In this document: piece by piece, positions 26,573 to 35,685 of the stretch
How positions within the stretch are numbered: the first letter of the stretch is position 1
How the letters are laid out: each line of letters starts with the position of its first letter
Assembly: GCF_023277925.1 (NCBI RefSeq)
Contig: NZ_CP063832.1
Location: 1,645,001 to 1,709,000 of the forward strand
DNA: 64,000 nucleotides
Source of the DNA: Pseudomonas entomophila
Lineage (GTDB): Bacteria; Pseudomonadota; Gammaproteobacteria; Pseudomonadales; Pseudomonadaceae
Direction of reading: 5' to 3'
The notes under the pieces: generated by a model
Told to the model about the DNA's origin: nothing
What the model saw: the letters and a program-made list of their open reading frames with translations, nothing else
Database searches by the model: none
Position numbers and translations under genes: made by a program

Positions 26573-28141
26573 CTATGCAAACCGAGCCATGACTTTGAAC
26601 AGCAGAACATCCAGCGGCATATAGAACAGGTGGATGACCACCAGCAGAACAGCCGCCAGCAGAATACCCACGCTGACCAGCATCACCCGCCATTTCCTGC
26701 GCCGAGCCAGATCCGCCTGGGTAGAGATGTAGGGCACGGCGACCAGCACACGTTTACCCAGGACGCTTTCCAAGGCCCCCACGCCGCGTATGCGCTGGTT
26801 CAGCAACTCCAGCAGCATGACCAATGCACCGCCACCGGCCGGTGCCAGCACCAGGCCAAGGGCGACGATTTTCTTGCGATTGGGCTTGACCGGTTTCTCG
26901 GGCATCAGCGGGGGTTCGAGCAGTACGAAACGTTCAGCCTTGTTTTCCTGCTCCAGGCTCTCGGTGATCTTGGCGCCCATTTCCTTGGCGCGGATCTCCT
27001 CGTACTTCTTGCGTGCGTTGTCATGATCGCGCATCAAGGTGACCAAGCCACGCTCGACCTGTGGCGCTTCGAGAATCTGCGCCTCGTAGCTCTCCATCTT
27101 CTTGGTCAGCTCGCGCTTCTGCTGGGCCAACGAAGCGATCGTGTCCTGCGCCGCGACAATCTTGGCCCGGGCTCGGGCCACATCAAGACTGACCGATACC
27201 GCCGCCAGGCCCTTGCCGTCGGTGGCGCCCTCAAGCGCCTGGATCTTGCGTTTAATCGCGATCACGTCGGGGTGTGCCGGGGTGTACTTGGTCAGCAACC
27301 TGGTGTATTCGGCCTTGAGGCTGCCCAGGTCCTGCGGCTGCTCGGCGGCAGAGGGGCGAGTGCCGTCGGGGCGAGTGGCCAAGCCGGCGTTCGCCGCCGA
27401 CAGTTCGAGCTCCAGGTAGCGCAGCTCTTCCTGGGCATTCTTGTAGTCGCGGTCCACTTCCCGGAATTCCAGCTCCGAGCGTGACAACATGCTCATGCGC
27501 AGCGACTGGTTCTCGGGTAAGGCGTTGGCGTGGGCCTGTTTGAAGTCCGCCAGCTGGTTTTCCAGCGTGGCCAGCTCGGTACCCAGCTTGTCGGCTTCCT
27601 GGGTCAGGAATTCGGTGGTTTCACTGGCGCGCTCGGTACGTTGCTTCATGTTCTCGTTGAGAAACAGCGTCACCAGTTCGTTGGCCACTTCCTTGGCGAC
27701 TTCCGGGCGCTTGTGCTCGAACGACACGCTGAACGCCACGGTGGTCTCGCCCCGCCCTTTGACGAAAGTGCTGAGGGTGGTCACGACGATGGCGTTGCGC
27801 ATCTGGTCGATCTTGTCGGCTTCGCTGAACTGTCGGCCCTTGTCAGCGAACAGGTTGTACTTGTCGATGATCTGCAACAGGTTCTCGCGGGTCATGACCC
27901 GTTGGCGGATGACCTCGATACGCTCATCGGCGAAGCTGTTGTTGTTGTTGGACACCAGTTCCGGCGAAATCTGTTGCGACTCGACCAGAATGGTGCCGGT
28001 CGACTGATAGACCGGCGGCACCGAAACCGCCACCCCCACTGTCGCCGCCAGGATGACCACCGCCGTCACCCCCAGCAGCAGGGCGCGGTCCTTGATGATA
28101 GCGATGTAGTCTTTCAGGGACAGCTCGTATTCAGATTTCAT
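26573..28141 (-). CDS. EPS-locus chain-length determinant (Wzz/GumC-like, no kinase domain)
   Basis: A ~522-residue inner-membrane protein with a Wzz domain. Two membrane helices flank the periplasmic part: residues ~20-45 (VTAVVILAATVGVAVSV) and ~495-520 (MLVSVGILLAAVLLVVIHLF), with a second hydrophobic piece around KIVALGLVLAPAGGGALVMLLELL (the GNVR/G-rich region). The middle is long coiled coil (~170-380). It controls polymer length and couples polymerase to export. The domain lacks a C-terminal kinase; that role is on the next gene. The start is ATG 28141; an in-frame GTG nine bases upstream is possible, and neither has a strong Shine-Dalgarno. Confidence 0.82.
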   Translation of the reverse strand: MKSEYELSLKDYIAIIKDRALLLGVTAVVILAATVGVAVSVPPVYQSTGTILVESQQISPELVSNNNNSFADERIEVIRQRVMTRENLLQIIDKYNLFADKGRQFSEADKIDQMRNAIVVTTLSTFVKGRGETTVAFSVSFEHKRPEVAKEVANELVTLFLNENMKQRTERASETTEFLTQEADKLGTELATLENQLADFKQAHANALPENQSLRMSMLSRSELEFREVDRDYKNAQEELRYLELELSAANAGLATRPDGTRPSAAEQPQDLGSLKAEYTRLLTKYTPAHPDVIAIKRKIQALEGATDGKGLAAVSVSLDVARARAKIVAAQDTIASLAQQKRELTKKMESYEAQILEAPQVERGLVTLMRDHDNARKKYEEIRAKEMGAKITESLEQENKAERFVLLEPPLMPEKPVKPNRKKIVALGLVLAPAGGGALVMLLELLNQRIRGVGALESVLGKRVLVAVPYISTQADLARRRKWRVMLVSVGILLAAVLLVVIHLFYMPLDVLLFKVMARFA

Positions 28142-28162
28142 GGCGGCCACCCAACTGAGGAT

Positions 28163-29278
28163 TCAGAGGTCGGGAAATCTATAAGTCAGCGTAAGTCCAG
28201 CGATTGTAGCTTCGGCATCGGGCGAGCCATTTTGTTGGCGCTCCTTGTACATCAACGATAGGCGCAGATCCCAAAAAGGCGAGAATTGCCGACTGCCCCA
28301 GATGCTGTAGGTCTGCAGCGTGTTCGGCGTCTGCCCCTTGCTGTCCTGCCAGGCCGCGTCGACACCCACACGGTTGAGCTCGCTGAGCGCATAGCTCCAG
28401 CTACCGCGGATCATATCGAGTTCAGCGAAACCACCCTCGGCGCTGGCGACGGTGCTGCGCTCGGCACTGAGGCTGGCATCGGTGCGCAGGCCCCGGTAAT
28501 TGAGCAATACGCCGCCTTCTCCGCGGCGCTGGCCTGAGCCGGACACCTGGCTGACGCCAAGATGCACGACGCTCTCCAGTTGATCGGAAAACTGGTACTT
28601 CATACCGATGGTCGGCGTGTAGCTGTTGGTGGCGACAGCCCCCGCGCTGGTCTGCTCAGGCTCATACCGCCGCACCCGCACGCTGCTGAAGACATCAGTG
28701 CGCTCGCTCCAGGCGTAGGTGTACTTGAGCGTGTTCGCGTACTCGTCGAAACCGGTCAGTGAGGTGATGTCATAACGCGCGTGGTTGTAGGTGGTTTCGT
28801 TGTCCAGAGTGCCCCGCTCGCTGAGCGCATAGCTCCAGTTCGCGGTCAGCGTGCTCAGTTTCTGCGTGCCGTCGGTGGTGACCACGCCGGTATCCAGCAC
28901 GGTGCCGGAGAGTGTCGAGCTTTCGATGTACTGCCCACTCAAGCCGAAATGCCCGCGCTCGGTTTCCCGCCGCCAGCCCAGGCTGAGGTCGGGGTCCTCG
29001 CGATTGCCCAGCACACTGGTGTCGGAGGAATGCAGCACGTGCGCCCCCAGCCCCAGCCGCCACTCATCGCGGTCGAAAGTGCCGACTAGGCTGTAGCGTG
29101 GCTCGATCATCGTTCGCATCACACCCTTCTCGTCCGAGGTCAGGAGCAATGGGTTGCTGTCGTACTCGACGGTCGTGGGTACCACGACCGAGGATTGCCA
29201 GATGGACGCTTGGGCCAGGCCCGTGTACGGCAACATCAGTAACGCTGTTGCAACACTTGTTGTTCGAATAATAGGCAC
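28163..29278 (-). CDS. EPS-locus outer-membrane beta-barrel protein (EpsL-like)
   Basis: A 371-residue protein with a signal peptide (residues 1-24, LLMLPYTGLAQA) and a repeated alternating pattern of aromatic and polar residues characteristic of an outer-membrane beta-barrel, such as GLSGQYIESSTLSG, TANWSYALSERG, NTLKYTYAWSERT, SLSAERSTVAS and LTLTYRFPDL at the C-terminus. Beta-barrels of this kind sit next to Wza and Wzz genes in PEP-CTERM/XrtA-type EPS loci (EpsL/TIGR03014-like), where they are assumed to aid EPS passage through the outer membrane. The start is GTG 29278 with only a weak RBS, so the exact start is uncertain. Confidence 0.68.
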   Translation of the reverse strand: MPIIRTTSVATALLMLPYTGLAQASIWQSSVVVPTTVEYDSNPLLLTSDEKGVMRTMIEPRYSLVGTFDRDEWRLGLGAHVLHSSDTSVLGNREDPDLSLGWRRETERGHFGLSGQYIESSTLSGTVLDTGVVTTDGTQKLSTLTANWSYALSERGTLDNETTYNHARYDITSLTGFDEYANTLKYTYAWSERTDVFSSVRVRRYEPEQTSAGAVATNSYTPTIGMKYQFSDQLESVVHLGVSQVSGSGQRRGEGGVLLNYRGLRTDASLSAERSTVASAEGGFAELDMIRGSWSYALSELNRVGVDAAWQDSKGQTPNTLQTYSIWGSRQFSPFWDLRLSLMYKERQQNGSPDAEATIAGLTLTYRFPDL

Positions 29279-29306
29279 TATGAATTCTTAATTAAGTCGA
29301 GCAGGC

Positions 29307-29861
29307 TCACGGGACGACCAAGGTGTCGCCCGCCTGGAGTTGGAAGTTTGTCGAAAGATCGCGGCCGGAAACCAAATCCTTGTAACGTACCGGCAGCACT
29401 TTTTGTGAACTGCCCTGGCCGCGGATCACCTTGATGTCGCTTACGTCCGCAAATTTGTCCAGTCCACCAGACATGCTCAGTGCTTGAAGCACTGCAGTAG
29501 GGCCGGCCATCGACACTGGTCCGGACTTCACTACTTTACCCTGGACATACACAACGTTGCCGGCGGGGTTGATTACCACCACGCTGACATTGGGTTCGGC
29601 AAGATACTCTTTAAGCTTGACGCCGATTCTCTGCGCCGCGCCGGTGGCATCCAGCCCAACCACGTCTACGCGGCCCACCAACGGAAACGTGATGCTGCCA
29701 TCAGGCAGAACAGTGGTTTCCTGGCGCAGAGTATCTTCCTGCCAGACAGAGATCATCACTCTGTCACCAGGGCTCAACAGGTAGGGAGTTGGTTCATTGG
29801 CGCCAGATGCACCGGACCACAGCATCAGCACGCCCAACAGGGGAAGCAGCAAACGCACCAT
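29307..29861 (-). CDS. Polysaccharide export protein (short Wza-like, Poly_export/SLBB)
   Basis: A 184-residue protein with signal peptide (MVRLLLPLLGVLMLWSGASG), a Poly_export domain (YLLSPGDRVMISVWQEDTLRQ, PDGSITFPLVGRVDVVGL) and one SLBB domain (NVVYVQGKVVKSGPV, LQALSMSGGLDKFADVSDIKVIRG). Wza-family proteins form the outer-membrane EPS export channel. No lipobox cysteine is present and the protein is about half of Wza length, as in PEP-CTERM-linked export proteins. The ATG at 29861 has a strong GGAGGG; a 49-residue upstream extension lacks a signal-peptide-like start. It heads the compact four-gene export group 29861-25755. Confidence 0.82.
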   Translation of the reverse strand: MVRLLLPLLGVLMLWSGASGANEPTPYLLSPGDRVMISVWQEDTLRQETTVLPDGSITFPLVGRVDVVGLDATGAAQRIGVKLKEYLAEPNVSVVVINPAGNVVYVQGKVVKSGPVSMAGPTAVLQALSMSGGLDKFADVSDIKVIRGQGSSQKVLPVRYKDLVSGRDLSTNFQLQAGDTLVVP

Positions 29862-30175
29862 GAGGGGTCCCTCCGGCCAACGGGTGGCCATGCAAAAGAG
29901 CACTGAACGAGAACAGCACACTACCTCTTCGCTCCGCTTCGCAGCCACACGGCTCGCTGCGGCGACCCCGATCTTCCTGGAGGTCCGCTTCACCAGCGCT
30001 GCCATCACCGATAAGTTATGGTGCTGGCTGCTGATACTGGCTAGTGGAATATAGCAATCGCCGGGGAATTCTCAAGCGGTTGACAGTATTGTCGATCGCC
30101 ATTGCCGTCGATTGGCTGACGCAGACCTTGAAAGAAGCTTGGATCGGGTCAAGCTCAAGCCTTCCAGGCAGGCCG

Positions 30176-30352
30176 TCAGATCCGTTTTCTGTTCGCAACC
30201 GCGACAAAACCGATGACGGCAAAGCCAAACAGCCAACCTGCCGTCGCCAACGGAATGACACTTGACTGATTGATATAAGAATCGGCCGCTCGCGCTGCGC
30301 CACTAATAAGCACCAACAGGAAAATCGACTTGATGAACAGTGTCGAGCGCAT
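30176..30352 (-). CDS. Mini-protein with signal peptide and PEP-CTERM/VPLPA-like C-terminal anchor
   Basis: A 58-residue protein found within the EPS unit. Residues 1-22 are a signal peptide (FIKSIFLLVLISGAARA), residues 23-32 a ten-residue mature stretch, and residues 33-58 a C-terminal anchor. The tail pattern, IPLATAGWLFGFAVIGF then AVANRKRI, matches the PEP-CTERM/VPLPA layout of a Pro motif, hydrophobic helix with WLFG, and a basic end, as in many exosortase substrates. AGGAGGGG sits directly upstream of the ATG at 30352, a strong argument that it is real. The second Pro of VPLPA is absent. No exosortase gene lies in this window. It could alternatively be a small bitopic membrane protein. 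Confidence 0.6.
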   Translation of the reverse strand: MRSTLFIKSIFLLVLISGAARAADSYINQSSVIPLATAGWLFGFAVIGFVAVANRKRI

Positions 30353-30784
30353 ATTCCCCTCCTGGAAAGAGGACAACCGTTGTAGGTGAGCGGTAGTTTC
30401 CATCGCCCGTAAAATGAGCTTATGGGCACAATGACATTACGTCAACGATCCGGCACCATGATAAAAATCAATCGGGCATCATTACGCTCGTCAAAATTCC
30501 GCCAACAAATAATGCAACTGTCTTTCCCTACACTCAGCGCATGATTTTTTTGCTAAACACCAAAGCAATCAAGTATTCAAACACTTTTGCGCAACAGTCC
30601 TGTCAACGGTACGTCGTTATCATCCCTGTTTGACGGCGGACAGAGAACAACACTGTGTTTCATCCGCGAACATCAAGCGAGAATGATTGTGCTTTTCGAT
30701 CATTATTTGACACGGTGGCGCCAACCTTGAAACCGTTGCAATAGTCCGGCCTATGCCACTCCATGCACGACCCACGCAAGCATC
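30353..30784. other. 432-bp AT-rich gap within the EPS unit
   Basis: No gene is seen in this stretch between the GT61 gene and the mini-protein gene, both on the minus strand. It is AT-richer than the flanks (for example around 30480-30560) and probably holds the promoter of the mini-protein and export genes. On the minus strand AGGCCGGACTATTGC (about 30742-30756) has GG-N10-GC spacing like a sigma54 element, but it is ~390 bases from the mini-protein start and is only suggestive. Confidence 0.5.
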
Positions 30785-31903
30785 TCAGGATGGCAACAGG
30801 TCCAACGTGCGTTCGACCTCGTCGATATCGATCCTGAAACCTTCGCCCTCCGGCACGCCTACCACGAAGGCATAGTGCTGCTGGTCCCGGTCGGTCAGGT
30901 ACTTGTAGTAGCTGACAAAACGGTTCGGTGGCTGCAACGCCAGCAAGGTGCTGCCTGCCTGCATGACATTGACACCATGAACCAACTGGCTCCCCTCGAC
31001 GCCAATCACCACCCGCGCCCCCGCGCAGGCCGCAATGATGGTCGGGACATCGTTTTTCATCGGGTCGATGACCCGAAAGCCACGGTGCTGGCGCAGGTGC
31101 TCGGCGATCTCGAGCTCATTGCGCAGCAAACGCAGGTCACCATCGCTACCCCGCAGGATGAATACGCCGGGGTGCGGTGCATGTTGCACATGCGACAGCA
31201 GTTTGTCGCCCATCGCCCGGTAGCGCAGGTGCCGATTGCGGTTGTTGCTCAGGTCGTCGAACAACACCAGTTCGCGGATGAACGCACCGCGTAAGCGCAG
31301 GGGCTGCATCCCCAGCCAGTCTTCGTAGGCCGGCCCTTGAGTGAACAGAGGGAATCGCGCGGATGGCGCGGTGGTGATCGGAATGCCCTCCTCGCATGCA
31401 AGGGCGTAGGTCGGGCAGTCTTCCATCAGCCAGGTGCCGAACCAGGTATTGCCGTTCTGCGTGCAATAGGCCGCCGCGCGTTCAAGCTCATGCTCGACGA
31501 TAATCCGCGGGAAGGTGCAAGGTTTCAGCGACAGCCAGTGGCTGGCGTCACCTTTGTACAGGGCGCCGTCGACCAACCAGACATCCTTTATCAGGTAGCC
31601 CCGTGTCGGGCCTTGCTCCGTGGTGATGCCGCCCTCCATGGTGCGCCCAGGATGCACGTAGGGGTAGAAGCGCTTGCCTTCCCAGCCGGTCACCCGCTCC
31701 ATCTGGTTGGGCAGGTAGATCGCCGGAGGCGAGAGCGTGGTTTCGCCCGGGGCGATATCCCAGCTTTTCGCCGCCACACGCTTGATGTCCAGGTCCGCCT
31801 TGCGCGCAAGGCGCTTCCTCGCCATGTACTTGTAGGCAGCGAGGGTCCAGGTATGCCGACTGGCTACGGCCACTTCGCTGAGCTTCGAAATATCGCTTTC
31901 CAT
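30785..31903 (-). CDS. Glycosyltransferase family 61 (DUF563) protein
   Basis: A 372-residue cytoplasmic protein with the GT61/DUF563 architecture. Family features are the middle region DDLSNNRNRHLRYRAMGDKLLSHVQ, the nucleotide-sugar-like stretch HPGVFILRGSDGDLRLLRNELEIAEHLRQHRGFRVIDPMKND, and the C-terminal AGARVVIGVEGSQLVHGVNVMQAGSTLLALQPPNRF, where the G-x-E-G-S-x-L-x-H-G motif is typical. GT61 enzymes transfer sugars such as xylose or GlcNAc; the donor here is unknown. GGAGGA precedes the ATG at 31903. It lies 45 bases downstream of the FemAB/GNAT-like gene and is presumably co-transcribed with it. Confidence 0.78.
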   Translation of the reverse strand: MESDISKLSEVAVASRHTWTLAAYKYMARKRLARKADLDIKRVAAKSWDIAPGETTLSPPAIYLPNQMERVTGWEGKRFYPYVHPGRTMEGGITTEQGPTRGYLIKDVWLVDGALYKGDASHWLSLKPCTFPRIIVEHELERAAAYCTQNGNTWFGTWLMEDCPTYALACEEGIPITTAPSARFPLFTQGPAYEDWLGMQPLRLRGAFIRELVLFDDLSNNRNRHLRYRAMGDKLLSHVQHAPHPGVFILRGSDGDLRLLRNELEIAEHLRQHRGFRVIDPMKNDVPTIIAACAGARVVIGVEGSQLVHGVNVMQAGSTLLALQPPNRFVSYYKYLTDRDQQHYAFVVGVPEGEGFRIDIDEVERTLDLLPS

Positions 31904-31948
31904 GAGGCGTCCTCCCTTGAGGATGGCGGCGGTGAGCCGGCACTGGGC

Positions 31949-33103
31949 TCAATTGGAAAAGATGCGCTCCATCGAGGGGGGCGTCTGCAAACTGGCGTAG
32001 CGCGTGCGCAGGGTCTCGAGGAACTGCTCGCCAGCGCGACCGGCGCCGTAGAGATAAATCTTGTGCAGGCCGCCAAAGACCATTTCGTGATAACGGTCGG
32101 CGACTTCCTCATCACTGGCGTCATCCGGCAAGCCCAGGTGCAGCGTCAACTTGCTACCTTCCACGGCGAACAGTGGCGTATCCCAGAGGAACTGCGCCAC
32201 ACCCGCCTTGGGCAGGCGCACGAACATGTAGGCATGATTGCCCAGTGAATCGATATCGCCACCACGCCTTCTCTTCCACTTCAACAATCCGTCATCCGGG
32301 CGGGCCAGGCACAGGCCAATGTCGTAGTAGTCGAAACCGTGCTCCAATGCCCATTCCAGTGCCATGAACGTGGTGATGGAGTTGACCTCGCGCAGGCGCT
32401 TGGGGTCCGAAAACACCGCTTCGCAATAGCCGAAGCGCAAGGTGCTCCAGTACCGTTTGCCGCCCCGGGTGATCTCGCAGCCCAGGTGGCAGGCCACCAC
32501 CTCTCCATCGAAGGTGATCAGGTCGAGCCGCCCCACCCCCTTGGCCAGGCGAAACACATCGTCGGTGGGAAACTGCGCCGCATGGATACCCTGGCGCGCT
32601 GTGGCATAAGGCCGTAGCAGTTCCCTGTCGGCCATGGCGATCTCTTCATCGTCAAGGGTCTGGCGCATCTGGTACAGGGGCCGGTGCTTGCGAATGCTGC
32701 GACGCAGTTCACTGTCGTAGCGGGCGGTTATCTCATCGAGGGAACGCCCCAGGGGCACCACGGCACTCAAATAATGAGGCACATTCAACGCCCCTGACGT
32801 GGGCATTTCGCTGACCACGACCACATGACCGGATGCGCTCGAGCGTTTTTCGCCTTCCACGACCGGCACATCCCCATGGGATTTGCCGCCGATCAGCAAC
32901 TTGGCCATGGCCCTTTGCTGTTTTCTACCGATGTAGAGGATCTCGTACGGGCTCTCCTGCTGTAACTTGAACCTGGCGACTTCCCAACGCCAGAAGCAGG
33001 CGCGACTGAGCAGATCACGCAGTTTGTTAGAAGTATTTCTTATTTCGTAGCGCAGGGAAGGTGATAGGAGTGTCCGGGCAATGGCCGCCAAGTGCGCTTT
33101 CAT
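31949..33103 (-). CDS. FemAB/GNAT-like acyltransferase, PEP-CTERM EPS-locus type
   Basis: A 384-residue cytoplasmic protein with a GNAT-fold domain of the Acetyltransf_6/FemAB-related type. The region ELRRSIRKHRPLYQMRQTLDD is the conserved helix after the first half, GVGRLDLITFDGEVVACHLGCEI is the acceptor-strand region, and NSITTFMALEWALEHGFDYYDIGLC matches the FemAB motif. FemAB-related genes are a regular member of PEP-CTERM-type EPS loci; the product may acylate the sugar unit or a peptide. The ATG at 33103 follows GGAGAAG; an upstream extension with a Cys-rich start is unlikely. First gene of the minus-strand EPS unit. Confidence 0.68.
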   Translation of the reverse strand: MKAHLAAIARTLLSPSLRYEIRNTSNKLRDLLSRACFWRWEVARFKLQQESPYEILYIGRKQQRAMAKLLIGGKSHGDVPVVEGEKRSSASGHVVVVSEMPTSGALNVPHYLSAVVPLGRSLDEITARYDSELRRSIRKHRPLYQMRQTLDDEEIAMADRELLRPYATARQGIHAAQFPTDDVFRLAKGVGRLDLITFDGEVVACHLGCEITRGGKRYWSTLRFGYCEAVFSDPKRLREVNSITTFMALEWALEHGFDYYDIGLCLARPDDGLLKWKRRRGGDIDSLGNHAYMFVRLPKAGVAQFLWDTPLFAVEGSKLTLHLGLPDDASDEEVADRYHEMVFGGLHKIYLYGAGRAGEQFLETLRTRYASLQTPPSMERIFSN

Positions 33104-33450
33104 GTCTTCTCCGATGTCCATGCATGCTGCCGGTGGGGGCAGATCAGAAAAATTGGCTTGCCCTTTAATATCGCGCGTAATTACTTGACAAACATGACAA
33201 ACACTTCGCAAGCAACTCATATTCAGTAACAAGTAAAGATGCGCGACCCAACCTTGGCAAGCGGCCAATTGACATCAATGCTGCATTTTAAATGACGTCA
33301 ATTTTTCTATCAGACCGTTCGCGCTTGTAAAACCACCGTTTATAGCTATTGCTTCGGTATAACTAACGTCTTCCTTATCCCTTCGATATTGAAAGCGCCC
33401 AGCGCCATGTGCCGCGGCGCCCTGTCAGGGCGTTGCTCAACCTCTGCCCC
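33104..33450. other. Intergenic region between FemAB-like gene and GGDEF-EAL gene
   Basis: No gene is seen in these 347 bases. The part 33150-33390 is AT-rich and upstream of the EPS unit, so it probably carries its promoter. A small perfect inverted repeat, CGCCCTG-T-CAGGGCG (33418-33432), lies just past the GGDEF-EAL stop and could end that transcript, but it has no T run. Confidence 0.5.
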
Positions 33451-35685
33451 TCATGCACCACGGCGGCGGCTTTCATTGGCCGCCAGCCATCGCGCCAGGT
33501 CGGCGGCGGGCATCGGCCGCCCGAACAGGAAGCCTTGGCCCTGATCGCACCCGGCGTTACGCAGGAAGTCGAACTGGGCCTGGGTTTCGATGCCCTCGGC
33601 GGTAATCCTGAAACCCAGGGCATGCCCCAGGTCGATGATTGCCCTGGCCACGGCCACGGCGTCGTCGTCCTCGGGCAGGTCCTTGATGAAGGCCCGGTCG
33701 ATCTTCAGATGGTCGATGGGCAGTGCCCGCAGGTAGGCCAGCGACGAATAACCGGTGCCGAAGTCGTCCACCGCCGTGGCCACGCCCATGGCCTGCAACT
33801 GGGCCAGCACCGCGCAGGCTTGCTGCTGGCTTTCCATCAGCAGGCTTTCGGTGATCTCCACCTCCAGCAGGTTCGCCGGCAAGCCGTGGCGCTCCAGCGC
33901 CGACGCCAGGCTGGTGACGTAGTCGCTGCGCTCGATTTGCAAGGCCGCCACGTTGATCGCCATGGGCCCAGGCAAGCCATCGCCGGCACGCCAGGCGGCC
34001 AGTTGGGCGCAGGCCAGCTCCAACACCCGTTCGCCCAACGGAATGATCAGGCCGGTGCGTTCGGCCAACGGAATGAATTCGGCCGGAGACACCAGGCCAT
34101 GGTGCGGATCGCGCCAGCGCAGCAGTGCCTCGACACCTTCCAGCTGCCCACTGAACAGGTCGACCTTGGGCTGATACCACAGCTCGAATTCGTTGTGCTC
34201 CAACGCCCTGCGCAGGTTGCGCTCCAGCTCCAGGCGTTGCTGCAGGCGCTCGGTCATGTCTGGGTGGTATGGGCGCCAGGCGTTGCGCCCGCTCTCCTTG
34301 GCCGCGTACATGGCGGTGTCGGCGTGGCGCAGCAGGCTGTCGGCGTCCTCGCCGTGCTGCGGGCTCCAGGCCAGGCCGATACTGCCAGTGACCAGGGTGG
34401 CATTGCCGTTGAGGTCGAATGGCCGCTGCAGGCAACGCAGCAAGGCACGGATCTGGTGTTGCACCTGGCCCTGGGCGCCCTGCAGCATGAACACGAACTC
34501 ATCGCCGCCCAGGCGGCACACCCGATCCTGGCTGTGCAGCTCCTGCAGGAAGCGTGCTGTGGCCTGCTGCAGCAGCAGGTCGCCCATGGGGTGGCCGAGG
34601 CTGTCGTTGACCTGCTTGAAGCCGTCGATATCGAGCATCAGCACCGCCAGGCCATGGTCCTGCAGGATGGCCTCGGTCAGTTGCTGCTGGAACAGCACCC
34701 GGTTGGGCAACCCGGTGATGGTGTCGTAATGGGCCAGGCGCTCCAGCTGGGCCTGGTACTGGCGCAGCACCCGGTTGCGTTGTTCGAGCAGTCGCTGCTT
34801 GCGATTGAGCTGGGCGACAAACAGGCTGAACAAAGCGGTGCAGCTCAAGGCGAACAGGAACAGCGGCGAGGCGAACAGGTCCAGCCCTGCCGCGCTTGCC
34901 CGGGGCGCGGCCACCAACTGCCAGACACCGCCAGGCACATCGACGCTCATCTTCACCTGGGATTCGTCGAACAACCGGGGGTCGCCCCAGATCAGCGCAC
35001 CCTCCGCCCCCTTGCCGTCGACACCGCGCACGGCCAATTCGAACTCGGTATCCGGACGCAACCCAGCGGTGAGCAGCAGCCGGTCGATATCGGCCACGAT
35101 CGACACATTGCCCCAATAGAACTGCACGCCACGCTTACCCGTGATGAACACCGGGCGTCGATAGATCAGCGCCCTGCCGCCCTGATACAACTGCAAGGGG
35201 CCCGCCAGCACGGGACGCGCCTGGTCGCGGGCCGACTGCAGCAGCGGGAACTGGTCGGGCAACTGGCGATAGTCCAGCCCGATCAAGCGTTCATTGCCCC
35301 GCATCGGATAGACATCGACGATCACATCCCCCGGCGCCAGCGCGATATGGCGCATGTAGGGGACCGACTGCAAGGCGTCGCGGGCCATGCCATGGAAGTG
35401 CGCCGGGCTGATACCGCCATCGGCGGCAATCAACTGGGCGATGCCTTCGGCCTCACCAAACGCAGCACCCAGTTGTGCCTCCAGCGCCCCGCGCATTCCG
35501 GCCAGGCGCGCGGCAAGATTACCCAACTGCTCGTTGCGTTCGCGCTGCGCATCGAGGTAGCCGAGGGCGACCGACAGGCCGATACCGACCACAGCGAAGC
35601 CGACCGGCAACAGACGATTCAGCGTTTGGCGCAGCGTGCTCGGATTGGGCGGAAGCGCTTCATGGGGGAACTGGGAGAGGGTCAT
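33451..35685 (-). CDS. CHASE-GGDEF-EAL membrane c-di-GMP enzyme
   Basis: A 744-residue inner-membrane protein. A membrane helix near residues 22-45 precedes a periplasmic CHASE-type sensor (about 45-260), a second helix (~262-285), then GGDEF and EAL domains. The GGDEF motif is intact (CRLGGDEFVFML) but the RxxD inhibitory site is replaced by HSQD. The EAL domain carries the catalytic motifs GVEALLRW, VEITESLLME, DDFGTGYSSLAYLRALPIDHLKIDR and AEGIETQ, so phosphodiesterase activity is likely; the net activity cannot be told. The ATG at 35685 was chosen; sequence further upstream overlaps the neighbouring toxin gene. It is divergent from the LRR protein. Confidence 0.85.
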   Translation of the reverse strand: MTLSQFPHEALPPNPSTLRQTLNRLLPVGFAVVGIGLSVALGYLDAQRERNEQLGNLAARLAGMRGALEAQLGAAFGEAEGIAQLIAADGGISPAHFHGMARDALQSVPYMRHIALAPGDVIVDVYPMRGNERLIGLDYRQLPDQFPLLQSARDQARPVLAGPLQLYQGGRALIYRRPVFITGKRGVQFYWGNVSIVADIDRLLLTAGLRPDTEFELAVRGVDGKGAEGALIWGDPRLFDESQVKMSVDVPGGVWQLVAAPRASAAGLDLFASPLFLFALSCTALFSLFVAQLNRKQRLLEQRNRVLRQYQAQLERLAHYDTITGLPNRVLFQQQLTEAILQDHGLAVLMLDIDGFKQVNDSLGHPMGDLLLQQATARFLQELHSQDRVCRLGGDEFVFMLQGAQGQVQHQIRALLRCLQRPFDLNGNATLVTGSIGLAWSPQHGEDADSLLRHADTAMYAAKESGRNAWRPYHPDMTERLQQRLELERNLRRALEHNEFELWYQPKVDLFSGQLEGVEALLRWRDPHHGLVSPAEFIPLAERTGLIIPLGERVLELACAQLAAWRAGDGLPGPMAINVAALQIERSDYVTSLASALERHGLPANLLEVEITESLLMESQQQACAVLAQLQAMGVATAVDDFGTGYSSLAYLRALPIDHLKIDRAFIKDLPEDDDAVAVARAIIDLGHALGFRITAEGIETQAQFDFLRNAGCDQGQGFLFGRPMPAADLARWLAANESRRRGA

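Noticed and set aside
30176..30403. 75-residue version of the mini-protein
   Set aside because: The longer start lacks a ribosome site, while the start at 30352 follows AGGAGGGG and directly begins the signal peptide.
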